Source: Patiria pectinifera (lineage: Eukaryota > Echinodermata > Asteroidea > Valvatida > Asterinidae). From it: DNA of 64,000 nucleotides. Below, one piece after another: positions 10,927 to 21,351 of this stretch. The notes under the pieces were generated by a model, which saw only the letters and a program-made list of their open reading frames with translations, made no database searches and had not been told where the DNA came from. Every line of letters starts with the position of its first letter. Positions within the stretch are counted from its first letter, which is position 1. Location: assembly GCA_029964075.1 (NCBI GenBank), contig CM057133.1:18810699-18874698 (forward strand), read 5' to 3'. Both the position numbers and the translations under genes were made by a program.

Positions 10927-10936
10927 GTCATACTAA

Positions 10937-11006
10937 AAAGCGTCAACACAGCGTCAACACACTCCAAAGCGTCAACACGGCGTCAACACAGCGTCAACAC
11001 ATCCAA
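10937..11006. repeat. GCGTCAACAC iterated subterminal repeats
   Basis: Five copies of a (G)CGTCAACAC word, spaced 11-18 bp. Five inverted copies (GTGTTGACG) occur at 13405-13470 in the other arm of the foldback element. Possible transposase-binding iterations. Confidence 0.75.
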
Positions 11007-11876
11007 AATGCATTAAAATTGACACAAGCAGTATGTTACCCATACGGTATGGACAGAAACAAGATTTTGACTCAAAATCAATACGTTAAACGTCTGAAAA
11101 TTGCGATTTTCAGTTCAAGAAAATTGGCTCTCAGTGCCGCTCCGAGATCGGCTGCCCATGTTGCCTCAGTGGCAGCGCGGCAAGCCTGTTCGGTATGGCG
11201 ATATTTCACGATATTTCGATTATATTTTCATATCGGAAATCGAATCGATCTCATAAAAAAAAATCGGCACATCGTGAAATTCGATATGCCGAAAAATATC
11301 GCGATATTCTTTTGAGGTACTGCTTTTTGTAACCAAAGTCAATCCCTTACAGTTTTAATCCATCGCTAAAGCGCTCCCATGAAAAACCGCAAACGACAAA
11401 TTCACTGCATTGTATTTACCGCGATAGGTCTTACCTATTCAGGGGCGGAACCAACTGACTAACGTCACGTGTATTGGATTTTGCGTCTTCCACGCTGCGC
11501 TGCACGTGGTGCAGTACAAACAACACAATTTCACCCGACGTACCAAGTGCCAAAATCGTAATCACGTGCGTGGAGTTAACCGAAGGGAAACGAAGTCTCT
11601 GACATTTCGCAAAGAAAATACGGTGCCTGTTTTGTTTTGACGGAAATGTGAATTTGTATAGACAAAACACCACAAATACATGTGCTTGAATTGTAGATTA
11701 CAACGTTGAGAAGTGAATGTTTCGTTTCGGCACCGCTCGAGGAGACCACGCCGATCCCGCAAATTTTTTTTCCAGCACCAAACGACATCCGCATACGCAC
11801 GTTAAGCGCCCTCTACGATACTTTTATGATACGTGGGCACTATATATTGATTAGTTTTCCACTTTTGAAGCGAGTA

Positions 11877-11960
11877 ATGTGACAGCTCAGTCGATAATTC
11901 ATTGTGTTTTATACCGCGAGGTTGCGGGTTCGAATCACGGTGTTGCACATGATTTTTTTA
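11877..11960 (+). repeat. tRNA-like SINE head
   Basis: Contains CAGCTCAGTCGATAA (box A-like) and, 31 bp later, GCGGGTTCGAATC (box B-like), then a T-run from about 11953. The T-arm stem does not pair well, so it is a tRNA-derived repeat or pseudogene rather than a tRNA gene. A similar GGGAAATAAAG(C/T) tail occurs near 12008 and 14754. Confidence 0.45.
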
Positions 11961-13558
11961 TTATTATTATTTTCTAACCTGAGGCTTGGGAGGATTTTAT
12001 TAAAAAGGGAAATAAAGCCCGAATTTCATATATTTATATTTTTGATTTTCTTTCCATGTTTTTAGAAAAGTATAAAGTCCAAAACGTCATAGCGTATTGC
12101 GGATGTCGTACGCGTTTGGGAGCCGGAGAGAAAAAAAAAATCGCCACAGGCTAGGCCGACTCCGCGCATGGAGCTCCGCGCAGGCGAACTAGAATCAAAT
12201 TTTCCTGCACGTATTTTTCCTGACTCGGAACGAGCTTCTCTTCCGTGGTTGTGCCTGGGCACTAACACTTGCTTAGTGCCAAAGCTGTCCCAAACTTATG
12301 AAATCTGTTCATATTTTCAGCAACAAAAAACGTCGAAAACCAACTGTTCAGTCGCGGCTTTTACTTTGTTCACAGAACAAAAAATGCGTCACAAGAAATT
12401 GGACTGATCCATTCATTTTTTGTAAAGGGGTGTTTCACCCTCATTTTTGAGTTAACATCGTTTTTCGAACAAAATCTTTAGAAAAAAAAATATTTTGTTA
12501 GTTTGTAACGATGAAGAACTTTTTCTGAACCAGGAAATATTTCGGACTCCATTAAAAAAAATATTATTTGTAATTCTGAAAAGATGGAAATACTGGTAAA
12601 TTGTTTTCAGTGAAGCACACCCTTGCCGCAATGGTGTGGGCTGTACTATGCGTGCGCGCACGTGTAGATCATGTCAATGCGGCGTGCAATTGCGTGCTTG
12701 TGCTTCGTTCTTTCCTCGATATGGATTTCTAATAAATTGCACATTTTTATCCAACATTTCAAGGTAATTTTGTTTTCGATGTTTGAATGTGGAATTTGTT
12801 TTCTACCTAAATTGGCAAAGAAAATGAGACTCTAGTCAAATAAACTTGACGATTTTGTTCAGGACATATTGGGTCTTTTTCGCGGCAGTGGACATGCATG
12901 ACATGGTGGATCGTGACTTCGGTCGTGTTTTTTTTGTTTTTGTTTTTTTGTTTGTTATTCCATTGTTCCATGAATGGAAAAATGACGTCATCACGATAAT
13001 ATCGCGATATCCGATATTTTTTTCACGATATGACGATTTAAAAATAAATGGATATCGAACAGGCTTACAGCGCGGACCATACCATTATGCTAAAGGGTGA
13101 TAGCGTTGTACAATAAACCTCAGTCCCTCACAGATCAGAGTGCACTGGTGTCCCTCTCTGCAGCAAGACGCCCTCTGTTGTTTATGACAAGATTACTTGC
13201 ACACCCCTACTTGAAATGGTGTAGTCCAAGCTTTGTGCGAAGTCAAAATGGTGGACAACGGCCGTGCAAGTGAAGGGTCATTTTTTCGCGTGAAAATACT
13301 ACATATCTAACAACAAAATGGAAACTCAATCCAATGAAAATTCTCTTTTATTCTATGCTTTACAATTATATACCTTTTCTGTTAATTCAGAATGTGTTTT
13401 GGATGTGTTGACGGTGTGTTGACGCTTCTGTCATGTGTTGACGCTGTGTTGACGCTGTGTTGACGCTTTTTAGTGCGACCCCTTACTATCGCCAGACCAT
13501 GTCCAAATGTTAAAAAAGGCGATAAGTTGGGTCCAAGTTACTCGGACTAATATCATCC

Positions 13559-13891
13559 CATATGCACTCGTGAAACGTCTGGTGATGGCAGCCATTTTGA
13601 ATGTGACAAGAGATGACCTCAAGCTGTGACGTTGCGTTTATGCAAATTACTTGTCGAGCGAGGGCGCGAGTTGCAAATGCGACGGCTGTTTCCTGTACCA
13701 TGCATTTATCGTCTGGGGGCCACGTGCACTGATCTCTATTCAGGATCCACGGCACAGGAAACAGCCGTCGCATTTGCAACTCGCGCCCTCGCTCGACAAG
13801 CAATTTGCATAAACGAGACGTCACAGCTTGAGGTCATCTCTTGTCACATTCAAAATGGCTGCCATCACCAGACGTTTCACGAGTGCATATG
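13559..13891. repeat. 333-bp palindrome nested in right arm of foldback
   Basis: Arms of about 140 bp start CATATGCACTCGTGAAACG and include GAGGGCGCGAGTTGCAAATG; the spacer lies near 13705-13745. It interrupts the right arm of the 9.7-14.1 kb element; the left arm near 9935-9950 lacks it. The flanking ATATCATCC is inverted relative to the uninterrupted arm. Confidence 0.8.
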
Positions 13892-14153
13892 GGCTCCAGA
13901 AAGATTCAAGAATATCTCGGAAAATTGAACATTATTACACCTAAGCATCCCAGAAGTGATAGATGGGACATCATAGAATACAACCATATGTAAGAAACGG
14001 ACCGTAATTTTTATGAAAACGCCCTCAGTAGTGCGCGGTACCACGGTGTGTGGCCAGAGGTTCAGCGCAGCATACCGCGGCCACACTAGTGGGGCTAGTT
14101 ACATGTAGGCCTATCTAAAAGTTTACTTTAAGTTTAGTAATTTAAATCGAATC

Positions 14154-14665
14154 ATCATCATCATCAATTTTGCATGCTCGGGAAGAGCGTACATGTAGCT
14201 TCTCGACAGCACAGTTTCCAGTCCAGCCGGTTCTGGGCAAGTCTCCAGCTGGCTGACATTCAGCCCCAGTGCCCTGATGAGGTCTTCCTCCAGTCCAAGT
14301 TGTCCGTCCAAGGCAAACGGGGGTGACCTCTTGGAGGGGGCAGTTGGGGGCAGGCTCCTTCAGCAGAAGAGCAGGCTGCATCATCAGTGGGTCTGCTCGA
14401 GCAATATGCCCAAACAGGCGAAGACGTGAGGCGCGGATGAGATGAGAGACTGGTGGTTGTTGATTGGTGAGATGATGGAGGTCTTTGTTACTCACAAAAT
14501 CCTGCCAGTTAATACCCTCGATATGGCGGAGGGCCTTTGTGTCAAATGCATCCAGCTTTTGTTCTAGCTCGGCGGAAAGGGTCCATGTCTCTGAGCCATA
14601 CAACAGGATGGACAGGACCAGGCTGTTGTACAGGCTGAGCTTTGAATTAAACATTTTAAAAAAAA
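14154..14665 (-). mobile_element. 5'-truncated LINE 3' end
   Basis: The minus strand encodes the C-terminal part of a non-LTR reverse transcriptase protein: SLYNSLVLSILLYGSETWTL, then LRHIEGINWQDFVSN and RLRLFGHIARAD, ending in a frame that runs into an ATG/ATC triplet tail (14154-14165). A 12-bp direct duplication TTAAATCGAATC flanks it (14142-14153 and 14666-14677). Early frame loss near GRTTW shows decay. It is unlike the CR1-like copies in the window. Confidence 0.85.
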
Positions 14666-15091
14666 TTAAATCGAATCCTACATTTAATTACAGATTGTGT
14701 CATTTTCTTTTGCTGATTCACATCGAACACGCGAAGTAGAGGATTTTTTAACGGGAAATAAAGTCTGAATTGCATTAGGTGTGATTCCATCTCATGAAAA
14801 GGAAGTCACAATGGCTAAGTAAGCATGGAACCAGACGAAGATTCTTGCCAATAAAAAATCCCCCCAAAAAACCCAGTCACTGCGCATGTTCAGTGCAGCT
14901 GTGCCGGTTCAATGCTGAAAACAATCGGGGACCGGTTGGTTGTAAAATATCCATTGCCTTTCATTATACGTGCACATAGGCCTATAACATGATGTACATG
15001 ATTTGTGCATAGGCATGATACGTGTACTGGATCACAGTGCAGTTGTGGTAAACTAATTTTTTGTCTTTAACATTTAAATCGCACCATATAG

Positions 15092-15176
15092 GCCCATCAG
15101 ATTGAAAGACAAGCAGAGAAGATGTTGCAAAGTGGACGATATGATCAGGCCTCGTCTTGCTACATCCGAGCTGCAG
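15092..15176 (+). CDS. NRBF2: NRBF2-like exon encoding first MIT helices
   Basis: Acceptor ATATAG before 15092, donor GTTTGT after 15176; 85 nt, entering in phase 0 and leaving in phase 1. Encodes AHQIERQAEKMLQSG and RYDQASSCYIRAA, closely matching the vertebrate MIT start. Confidence 0.85.
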
Positions 15177-16388
15177 GTTTGTAAAAACTGAATTTCCACA
15201 TGCATTAAACACCAATAAAAAACGTTAACCATCAGATTTTCCATTATGTGAAGTTGATAAAAACTGGTCTGACACGTTTGTGGTTTTGTAGAAAGTACAT
15301 GTAAATACCTAGAATCTTAGTCATAAAGTCCTGGTGTTTTTTTTTATCCCTACAGTTTGCAATGAGATCACCAAGGCTATAATGAGGTTAAAAGGCAGTG
15401 CCAGGATACTGCGTTCTACCCATCACTTGTCATTTAATGACTAATTTCATTTTAATTCATCTCTTATTTGCTTTTCAAGCCGTATTTTACTTTGAGTCAG
15501 AGTGCCATAAAGTGGGGTATTCATCAAGTGTACCTATTAATTGTAACTTTATTATTATGATTTGCAGACCAACTGGAAGTGGCAATTCAACAGACGCAGA
15601 ACCCCTCAGCTGTCCTGTCGCTGAGACTTCAACTTGAGAATCTTAGAAAGCAGCCTCAGATTATCAAGAAGCGACAGCAGTGGGACCAACACAAACAGGA
15701 TTCAGTGCTGACTCTCTGGAATGGGCGCTTCCTCAATGAAGATACTCCTGATGTCCTCAGAGACCAAGACCCAATGAGTGAGGTCCCGGCTGGTGGAGGG
15801 GCAGAGCCTGAAGATGGGGAGAGGAGGATGAGAACAGACAGCCACGAGTCCAGGTTCAGTTCCTTTGAGGAGACTGACTCCCTCTTGGCTATGATCCGGC
15901 AGCATCAGGTTATTGAAAACGAACAGCCAAAATACCGTGTTCAACAGATTATGGCAGCTTTCAGAACACTTGGCTCAGGCAGTGGACGCCTCGACATCAC
16001 AGAGCCACTTGTGTCTGGTGAGTCCAGCCAAAATGAAACTCCAAGAGGGCAAAAGCTTCCCAAAACTCGGCAGACAGTTGTGCAGGAGTTACTCACTCAA
16101 AATCAGGAGCTGCAAAGCCATCTGATGCGGCTCTTCCTGGTTTTGGAGAGCTGTGAACAGGAGAACCAAAAACTGAAAGAGACGGTGTCGGACCTCAGAC
16201 AAGAATTGGAGGAGTGCAGGATGCGTTGTGTCACCAGGGAGGTGGACCATTTTGGAATGGGGACCAATTCCAGACTGGAAGCCCCATTCTCCTTGATGGA
16301 CGGTTTTGCCTGCACCCCTCCATCAGACTCTCTGCCTCCTCTGTCACCTCTTCATATCCCTGACTTGGAAGATGATGAGATGATCTGA
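15092..16388 (+). CDS. NRBF2: NRBF2-like autophagy protein (three exons seen, first exon not found)
   Basis: Exons: 15092-15176, 15356-15397 (or -15386) and 15568-16388. In the family, NRBF2 (Atg38-like) is an accessory subunit of the Beclin1-ATG14-VPS34 PI3-kinase complex in autophagy. The first exon seen starts AHQIERQAEKMLQSGRYDQ, matching the start of the N-terminal MIT helices; the next supplies CNEITKAIMR. The last exon has basic LRKQPQIIKKRQQW, then TDSLLAMIRQHQ, a C-terminal coiled coil (NQELQSHLMRLF to SDLRQELEECR), and a proline-rich acidic end LPPLSPLHIPDLEDDEMI like the vertebrate protein. The starting exon (about ten residues in vertebrates) was not identified. Assignment rests on domain order and motifs; overall identity is modest. 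Confidence 0.78.
15356..15397 (+). CDS. NRBF2: NRBF2-like small exon, donor uncertain
   Basis: Acceptor CTACAG before 15356. It reads VCNEITKAIMR. Two donors are possible: GTTAAA after 15386 (better context, but phase 2) or GTGCCA after 15397 (weaker, phase 1). Only the second keeps frame with the next exon, so I chose it. Confidence 0.55.
15568..16388 (+). CDS. NRBF2: NRBF2-like last coding exon
   Basis: Acceptor GATTTGCAG before 15568; opens in phase 1 with QLEVAIQQTQ and runs to TGA at 16386-16388. Carries the rest of the MIT region, the linker, the coiled coil and the acidic C terminus. The central linker contains a low-complexity GGGAEPEDGERRM. Confidence 0.85.
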
Positions 16389-17365
16389 AATACAATTGTA
16401 ACTGTCAGTTCAAACTCAGTTCAAACTCCGGTCATCATGATTGGCAATAGAGCGTGTAAGTTTGCCTCTAAAACCTGCGATATTTTACACATCCGGGCAC
16501 CTTGTACATGTAGTGTACATGTATAGGATCTGCAATGTGGGTAGTGAAGTAATGTCCTATTTTTTGCATTTATTTTGTGTCTTGACTGGAACCGTCCAGT
16601 CAAGGGCAATATTAAAATGGGTATTTTGAAAGAAAGAAGTCATTGCAATTTACCACATACTGAAAATACATGTATTAGGAATTGATGACTATAATAGAGT
16701 TAAAATTGTTGACCTCAACTTCCATGTAATCGATCAGGCGGATAACAAGTTGTTAAATTCAAACATGGTAGTCTGTGACTAGACTAGTCGGTGATTGGTA
16801 CCAAGACGTTAACATAAAAAGTGAATGTCGTGGACTGGCTAGACTTACACACTCTATGGTCAGGTTAGATTAATGTTTATAAGACTTTGTTGCAGTGGCT
16901 TATCTGCAGTGGCGTATCTGCAGTGGCGTATCTGCAGGTGGGAGGGGTGATGTCTCCCCCCCCCCCTCCGGATGTCTGTGCCCTCCCCCCCCCCCCATTT
17001 AAAGTGTTGAATTGAGCAAAAATATATATCACTGTCCTTCAGTGCCCCCCCCCCCTATTTTCTTGTTTGGCCTAATATCAAGATGTTATCATTTTTACAA
17101 AATGTCCCATTTATATTTGTTAGGGTAACTGTGTCATCAAAACTGACGTTTGGCGAGACTACTTGATGATATCTGAGTAAAAGTAAATGTGCACAATTTA
17201 AGGGTATCATAGTAGCCTTGTTTGGATTGTTACTACATGTACATGTGTGTCCTCATAATTATTCAGTCACTTATATGCTTTAGAAAATGTCATTGAAGTA
17301 AGGAAGTGTAAGTATAATCAGCAAATAAAATGTTCAAAAAAAAAAATTCCGACAGACTGTATTAA
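16389..17365 (+). other. NRBF2-like 3' flank
   Basis: Probably includes the 3' UTR. ATTAAA occurs near 16609 and AATAAA at 17324-17329; either could be the poly(A) signal. At 16892-16933 a 14-bp unit GCAGTGGCGTATCT is repeated three times, followed by C-runs near 16957, 16985 and 17046, resembling eroded hAT element ends. Confidence 0.4.
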
Positions 17366-17795
17366 CCCTAAAAGGGCCGGGAGGGGGGGGGGGGCCTCAA
17401 CTGTTTCAGCAATAGCCTTGAATTTTGTTTTTCGCAACCCGAGCTGTTATGACTTTTTAGCCTCGAGCCTTGCGCATCTTTTGATACCAAAAACACAAAT
17501 CGGACCATGGGTAGTCGTGCAGCTAAAATTTAATGTTCCCATATACATACTGGAGTGTACGCAGAGTAGAATTACCATTCATACATATGAATGATTAATT
17601 AGCCATAATTCCAAAACCCTTTGACCTACAGTCATGAAATTTCTTGGGTATGTTTATAATAAGTTGCTCTATAAATGTACCGAGTTTCACAATTTTCCGT
17701 CACTCGATGACCGAGATCTGGGGGGGGGGGGGGTGCGGAATCCACCCCCCGGCCCCCCGCTGAGAGATGGTCAAAATAACCCGGCCCTTTTAGGG
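17366..17795. mobile_element. TTAA-flanked, piggyBac-type MITE
   Basis: Perfect 16-bp inverted ends CCCTAAAAGGGCCGGG at 17366 and its complement ending at 17795, flanked on both sides by TTAA (17362-17365 and 17796-17799). TTAA duplication and a CCC start are hallmarks of piggyBac insertion. 430 bp, with long G- and C-runs inside each end and no coding potential. Confidence 0.88.
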
Positions 17796-17799
17796 TTAA

Positions 17800-18513
17800 A
17801 GATTTATGCAAATTAGGCATATGTCCACTTAAAATCCAGCTTGGTAAACATCATTTTTAAATTCAGCACGCCCGAATTAGGTAAAATAGCTATGTTACCA
17901 ACTTCTACTAACAAATTCTCTTCTTGCCCAAAATGAGCCCTATTTTTGAAATATCGCCGACTATATGTACATGTATTAGGTGATGTAATTCTTCTGTATT
18001 GAGATTATTGGGAGGATGATTTTAGTTGATTCATGTCATTTCATTTTCCCCAAAAGAGCTGTGTGGGCCCCGTGACTGAAAGTCACAAAATGTAGTTATC
18101 CAAACAAAATTCTAATTGCTTCATCAATTCTTACGCCAATTACTGCCTACATTTTATGGCAAAACCCTTATGCAAATAAAAATATTGGGTTGACTTTCAG
18201 ATAACATATAAATAAAAACAAATACATAAATACACACACAAAAGAGAAAATGAAGTAATCTACATTCAGAAGAATATTTTATGGATCAAATATCTGTTTT
18301 GGTTGAAATAAATTAGAAATTTCAATTAAATTGCGTGCCGGCTCTCATTTTCGTAATTTCCAAGCCATTTCAAACCTGAAATATTGTTTAGCAATTGGAT
18401 GACCTCCAGAATAAGCCCCTTATAACTGGGTGAATCGTCTCCCCTTTTTTTAATTGATGAAATTGAAGTTGTCTCAGGATCAGAGTTAAATTTCGCACGA
18501 CACCGCCGCCGCG
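17800..18513. other. Unassigned intergenic DNA
   Basis: AT-rich, no gene and no bounded repeat recognised. Confidence 0.4.
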
Positions 18514-18594
18514 CCCCGGCCGGTGTGACAGGTAATTCTGTCCCCCTGGTAAATGTGTCCCCCCCCCCCCCGGACACATTTACCGGCTCGTGAC

Positions 18595-19580
18595 CCGGTG
18601 TCGTGCCAAAAACCGTCCGGTGCCAAATAGTGTCCGCTAATTAGCATAATGCGATCTGATTGGTCATGCGCCTATGACGTCACATTGTTTACGGACGCTT
18701 GCCAAATAGTGTCCGCGCTTAGCGTGCATCCTATTGCGTGCCTTGTCGAGCTGTCAATACATCGTATAGAAAGATCTCTTTTCACCTGAATTTGCTTTTT
18801 ACAATCTGTTTTAACGTTTTCCTTGTTATCTGTGATAACTATTTGACTTGGTTTCCCTAATAGTTTAAACATTATATTTGTGCAAAAAGTTTGTGTGTTT
18901 TTTTCGCGTCAGTTCACCTGTTTGGCGTGCAGTACGTACGTAGGCCTAACGCCGTGTGAAGTGTGTGTAGTAGTACTGTGCTGTGTGTAGCATTATAACC
19001 AACGTTATATTTTACGGTTTCTCCCACCTAATACTGTCTGATTTTTCCTGCCAACAATTGTGTGATTTTTTCCTGCCAAACTGTCCGATTCCCCTCTGCC
19101 AAACACTGTCCAATTTTTCCTGCCAAATACTGTCCGAATTTTCCTGCTAAACAGTGTCCGATTCCCCCTGCCAAATAGTGTCCGATTTCCCTGCGAACAA
19201 AATGTCCGATTTTTCCTGCTAAATACTGTCCAATTCCCCCTGCCAAATATTGTCTGATTACCCCGCCACTGAATATTGTCCGATTTTTCCTGCCAACAAA
19301 TACTGTCCGATTCCCCGCCCTGCCAAATATTGTCCGATTCCCCCTTGCAAAATACTGTCCGATTTTTCCTGCAAAATACTGTCCGATTTTTCCAGCTTAA
19401 TACTGTCCGGCAGGACGTAACTGTGTGTGCGCCCTTGTTCTCGCTCGATCGAAAGCGCCCGGACACTATTTGGCACCGGACACTATTTGGCATGTATTAC
19501 ATGCCAAATAGTGTCTGGCGCCTACTGCGCATGCTCAGCGGACACTATTTGGCACCGGACGGTTTTTGGCACGACACCGG
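18595..19580. mobile_element. Inverted-repeat element with iterated GCCAAATAGTGTCCG motif
   Basis: Ends are CCGGTGTCGTGCCAAAAACC plus GTCCGGTGCCAAATAGTG on the left and the exact complement on the right (about 43 bp). The motif TGCCAAATAGTGTCCG recurs just inside both ends (about 18624, 18702, 19468, 19485, 19501, 19540). The middle holds an array of diverged copies of the same motif. Confidence 0.85.
19026..19405. repeat. Minisatellite related to the element's own ends
   Basis: About 15 tandem units of roughly 22-31 bp with core CTGCCAAATACTGTCCGATT. The core matches the GCCAAATAGTGTCCG motif of the enclosing element's terminal repeats. Open minus-strand frames across it are repeat artefacts. 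Confidence 0.88.
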
Positions 19581-20591
19581 TGAATCATGTGTCCGGGGGA
19601 CACTTTTACCTAGGTACATTATGCGTCTCACTCTACAATGGAAATTCATCTATTTATAGGAAATTTCGTTACGCGCTATGATGGGAACACAGACCAATCC
19701 ACGTAGGCGTTGTATCAATGAGAGGAGGGCTATCGCAATGCATCGCCAATGTATTGACCTATCGCGCGCGGTAGAATCGCGATAGATTTCACCGTACTCC
19801 AAATCGAAACATTGTGTTCAAACATGGAGGAATCATCTAATACAGTAATAGACCAAATTAAATATTTTGATATTCATTAAGGGCAGACTAAAAGTCCAAA
19901 ATGTATACCTTGTAGAGTGAATTCATAAAAACAAAGAGAACTGGCCTTCCGGGTTTCAAAAGAGGGGGACGAAAAAAACCTGGGGGGACAGAATTACCTG
20001 GAGGGGGACAGAATTAACGGGCCGGGGAGGACACTTTTACCTAGGTAATTCTGTCCCCCCGGACAGTTTTACCGGGGGACAGAATTACCTTCCACACCGG
20101 CCCCATTTATTCACCAGCGCGCGATAAGCGTGTTCACACAGAGGGCGCACTTGCAGGAAAAGATGTAGCGCGCTAGCGCCATAGGTTCTTTATGTCTATG
20201 GCTAGCGCTACCTAGCCATGCTAGCTACAGTTAGTTGTAGCTATCGCGGCAAAACTCCGAGTTTCAAAGGTTGAAATCGAACGTTGTAATGTAAATGTAA
20301 GCATTTCAGTTTACTCTGATCTAGTATTAGGGGGGCCCACTACAACTTACAAATAATATAATTACAAGTTGTAGGCGTACCTCATCTCATTTTATCTGAT
20401 GACTTCCACATTTGAGGAAGGAACACCACTTTGGTGAGCTGAGTTAGCAGGTTAGCCCATTACATGTTCCTCGACCCTCCAATAATCTGCGCAGGCTTGC
20501 AGATCGAGCGCGCGTTGTCACATACAAATTGAAGGTGAGTGCGTAGAAATAAAACCGCGTAGCTTTAATAAGGGGTCTTACGGGGGGCCGC

Positions 20592-21336
20592 TACTCCTAG
20601 AACTATGAGGCTCCGCGTGAGCGGAGCCTCATAGAGTCAGAAGCCCGCAAAATTGCTGTCAACACAAAACACTAATTAAGTACAAAAACGTCCATTCCAA
20701 ATAAGCCATTTCCCACAGAACCGCTGCACAGTTTGCCCCTAAACTCCGTACAATACCTCATGACATACTCACGTTATGTGCACCAAACAAACATCGGTGG
20801 ATTCTGTCTGTTTTTAGGCCAAAATGATGAAAAATATGCCCTTTCCGCAATGAGCCAACCTAACACTTGAAACGAGCACGCGCGCAGAATGATCGCAGTC
20901 ATTTTCGGTTCGATCGCTCGGAGCGCGCCGCGGGGGGTATGGTGTAGGAGCGGATTGATAGAATGCGCATGCGTACAAGTGCAAGTACGTACCCCCCGCG
21001 GCGCGCTCCGAGCGATCGAACCCAAAAATGACTGCGATATCAGCGCGCGTGCTCGTTTCAAGTGTTAGGTTGGCTCAGTGCGGAAAGGGCATATTTTTCA
21101 TCATTTTGGCCTAAAAACAGACAGAATCCACCGATGTTTGTTTGGTGCACATAACGTGAGTATGTCATGAGGTATTGTACGGAGTTTAGGGGCAAACTGT
21201 GCAGCGGTTCTGTGGGAAATGGCTTATTTGGAATGGACGTTTTTGTACTTAATTAGTGTTTTGTGTTGACAGCAATTTTGCGGGCTTCTGACTCTATGAG
21301 GCTCCGCTCACGCGGAGCCTCATAGTTCTAGGAGTA
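20592..21336. mobile_element. 745-bp near-perfect palindromic MITE, 9-bp target duplication
   Basis: Arms of about 350 bp are inverted copies around a ~50-bp spacer (about 20940-20988). The ends are TACTCCTAGAACTATGAGG and complement. Each arm has its own hairpin GAGGCTCCGC...GCGGAGCCTC near the tip. GGGGGCCGC flanks both sides (20583-20591 and 21337-21345). Long arms with a 9-bp duplication fit a Mutator-like non-autonomous element. No coding potential. Confidence 0.9.
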
Positions 21337-21351
21337 GGGGGCCGCCTGATG

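Larger units (their letters stand above)
9723..14097. mobile_element. 4.4-kb foldback element with 9-bp target duplication
   Basis: Long inverted ends: left TAGCCCCACTAGTGTGGCCG at 9726, right its complement ending at 14097. The arms match inward through GGGCGTTTTCATAAAAATTA and GATGTCCCATCTATCACTTC to a GTCTGGCGATAGTAAGG region, then to iterated GCGTCAACAC repeats (10940-11005 and, inverted, 13405-13470). Further inward a second inverted pair rich in CGATATC words lies at about 11183-11300 and 12970-13065. GTTACATGT flanks both sides (9714-9722 and 14098-14106). No transposase was seen, so it is non-autonomous or gutted; a 9-bp duplication fits Mutator-like elements but is not proof. Palindromes interrupt both arms. 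Confidence 0.8.
18514..20104. mobile_element. Outer inverted-repeat element (GGTAATTCTGTCCCCC family)
   Basis: Left end CCGGCCGGTGTGACAGGTAA at 18516 with TTCTGTCCCCC, and the complementary right end (GGGGGACAGAATTACCTTCC) closing with ACACCGGCCCC near 20104. Internal copies of the GGTAATTCTGTCC word also occur near 19995 and 20044. A second inverted-repeat element, 18595-19580, lies within it. No coding potential; target duplication not identified. Confidence 0.65.

Noticed and set aside
14794-15091. First coding exon of the NRBF2-like gene
   Set aside because: No ATG followed by an open phase-0 exon with a GT donor and similarity to the vertebrate start was found; it may lie further upstream.
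19005-19493. 162-codon minus-strand open frame
   Set aside because: It runs through the minisatellite inside an inverted-repeat element; the peptide is the repeat unit translated.
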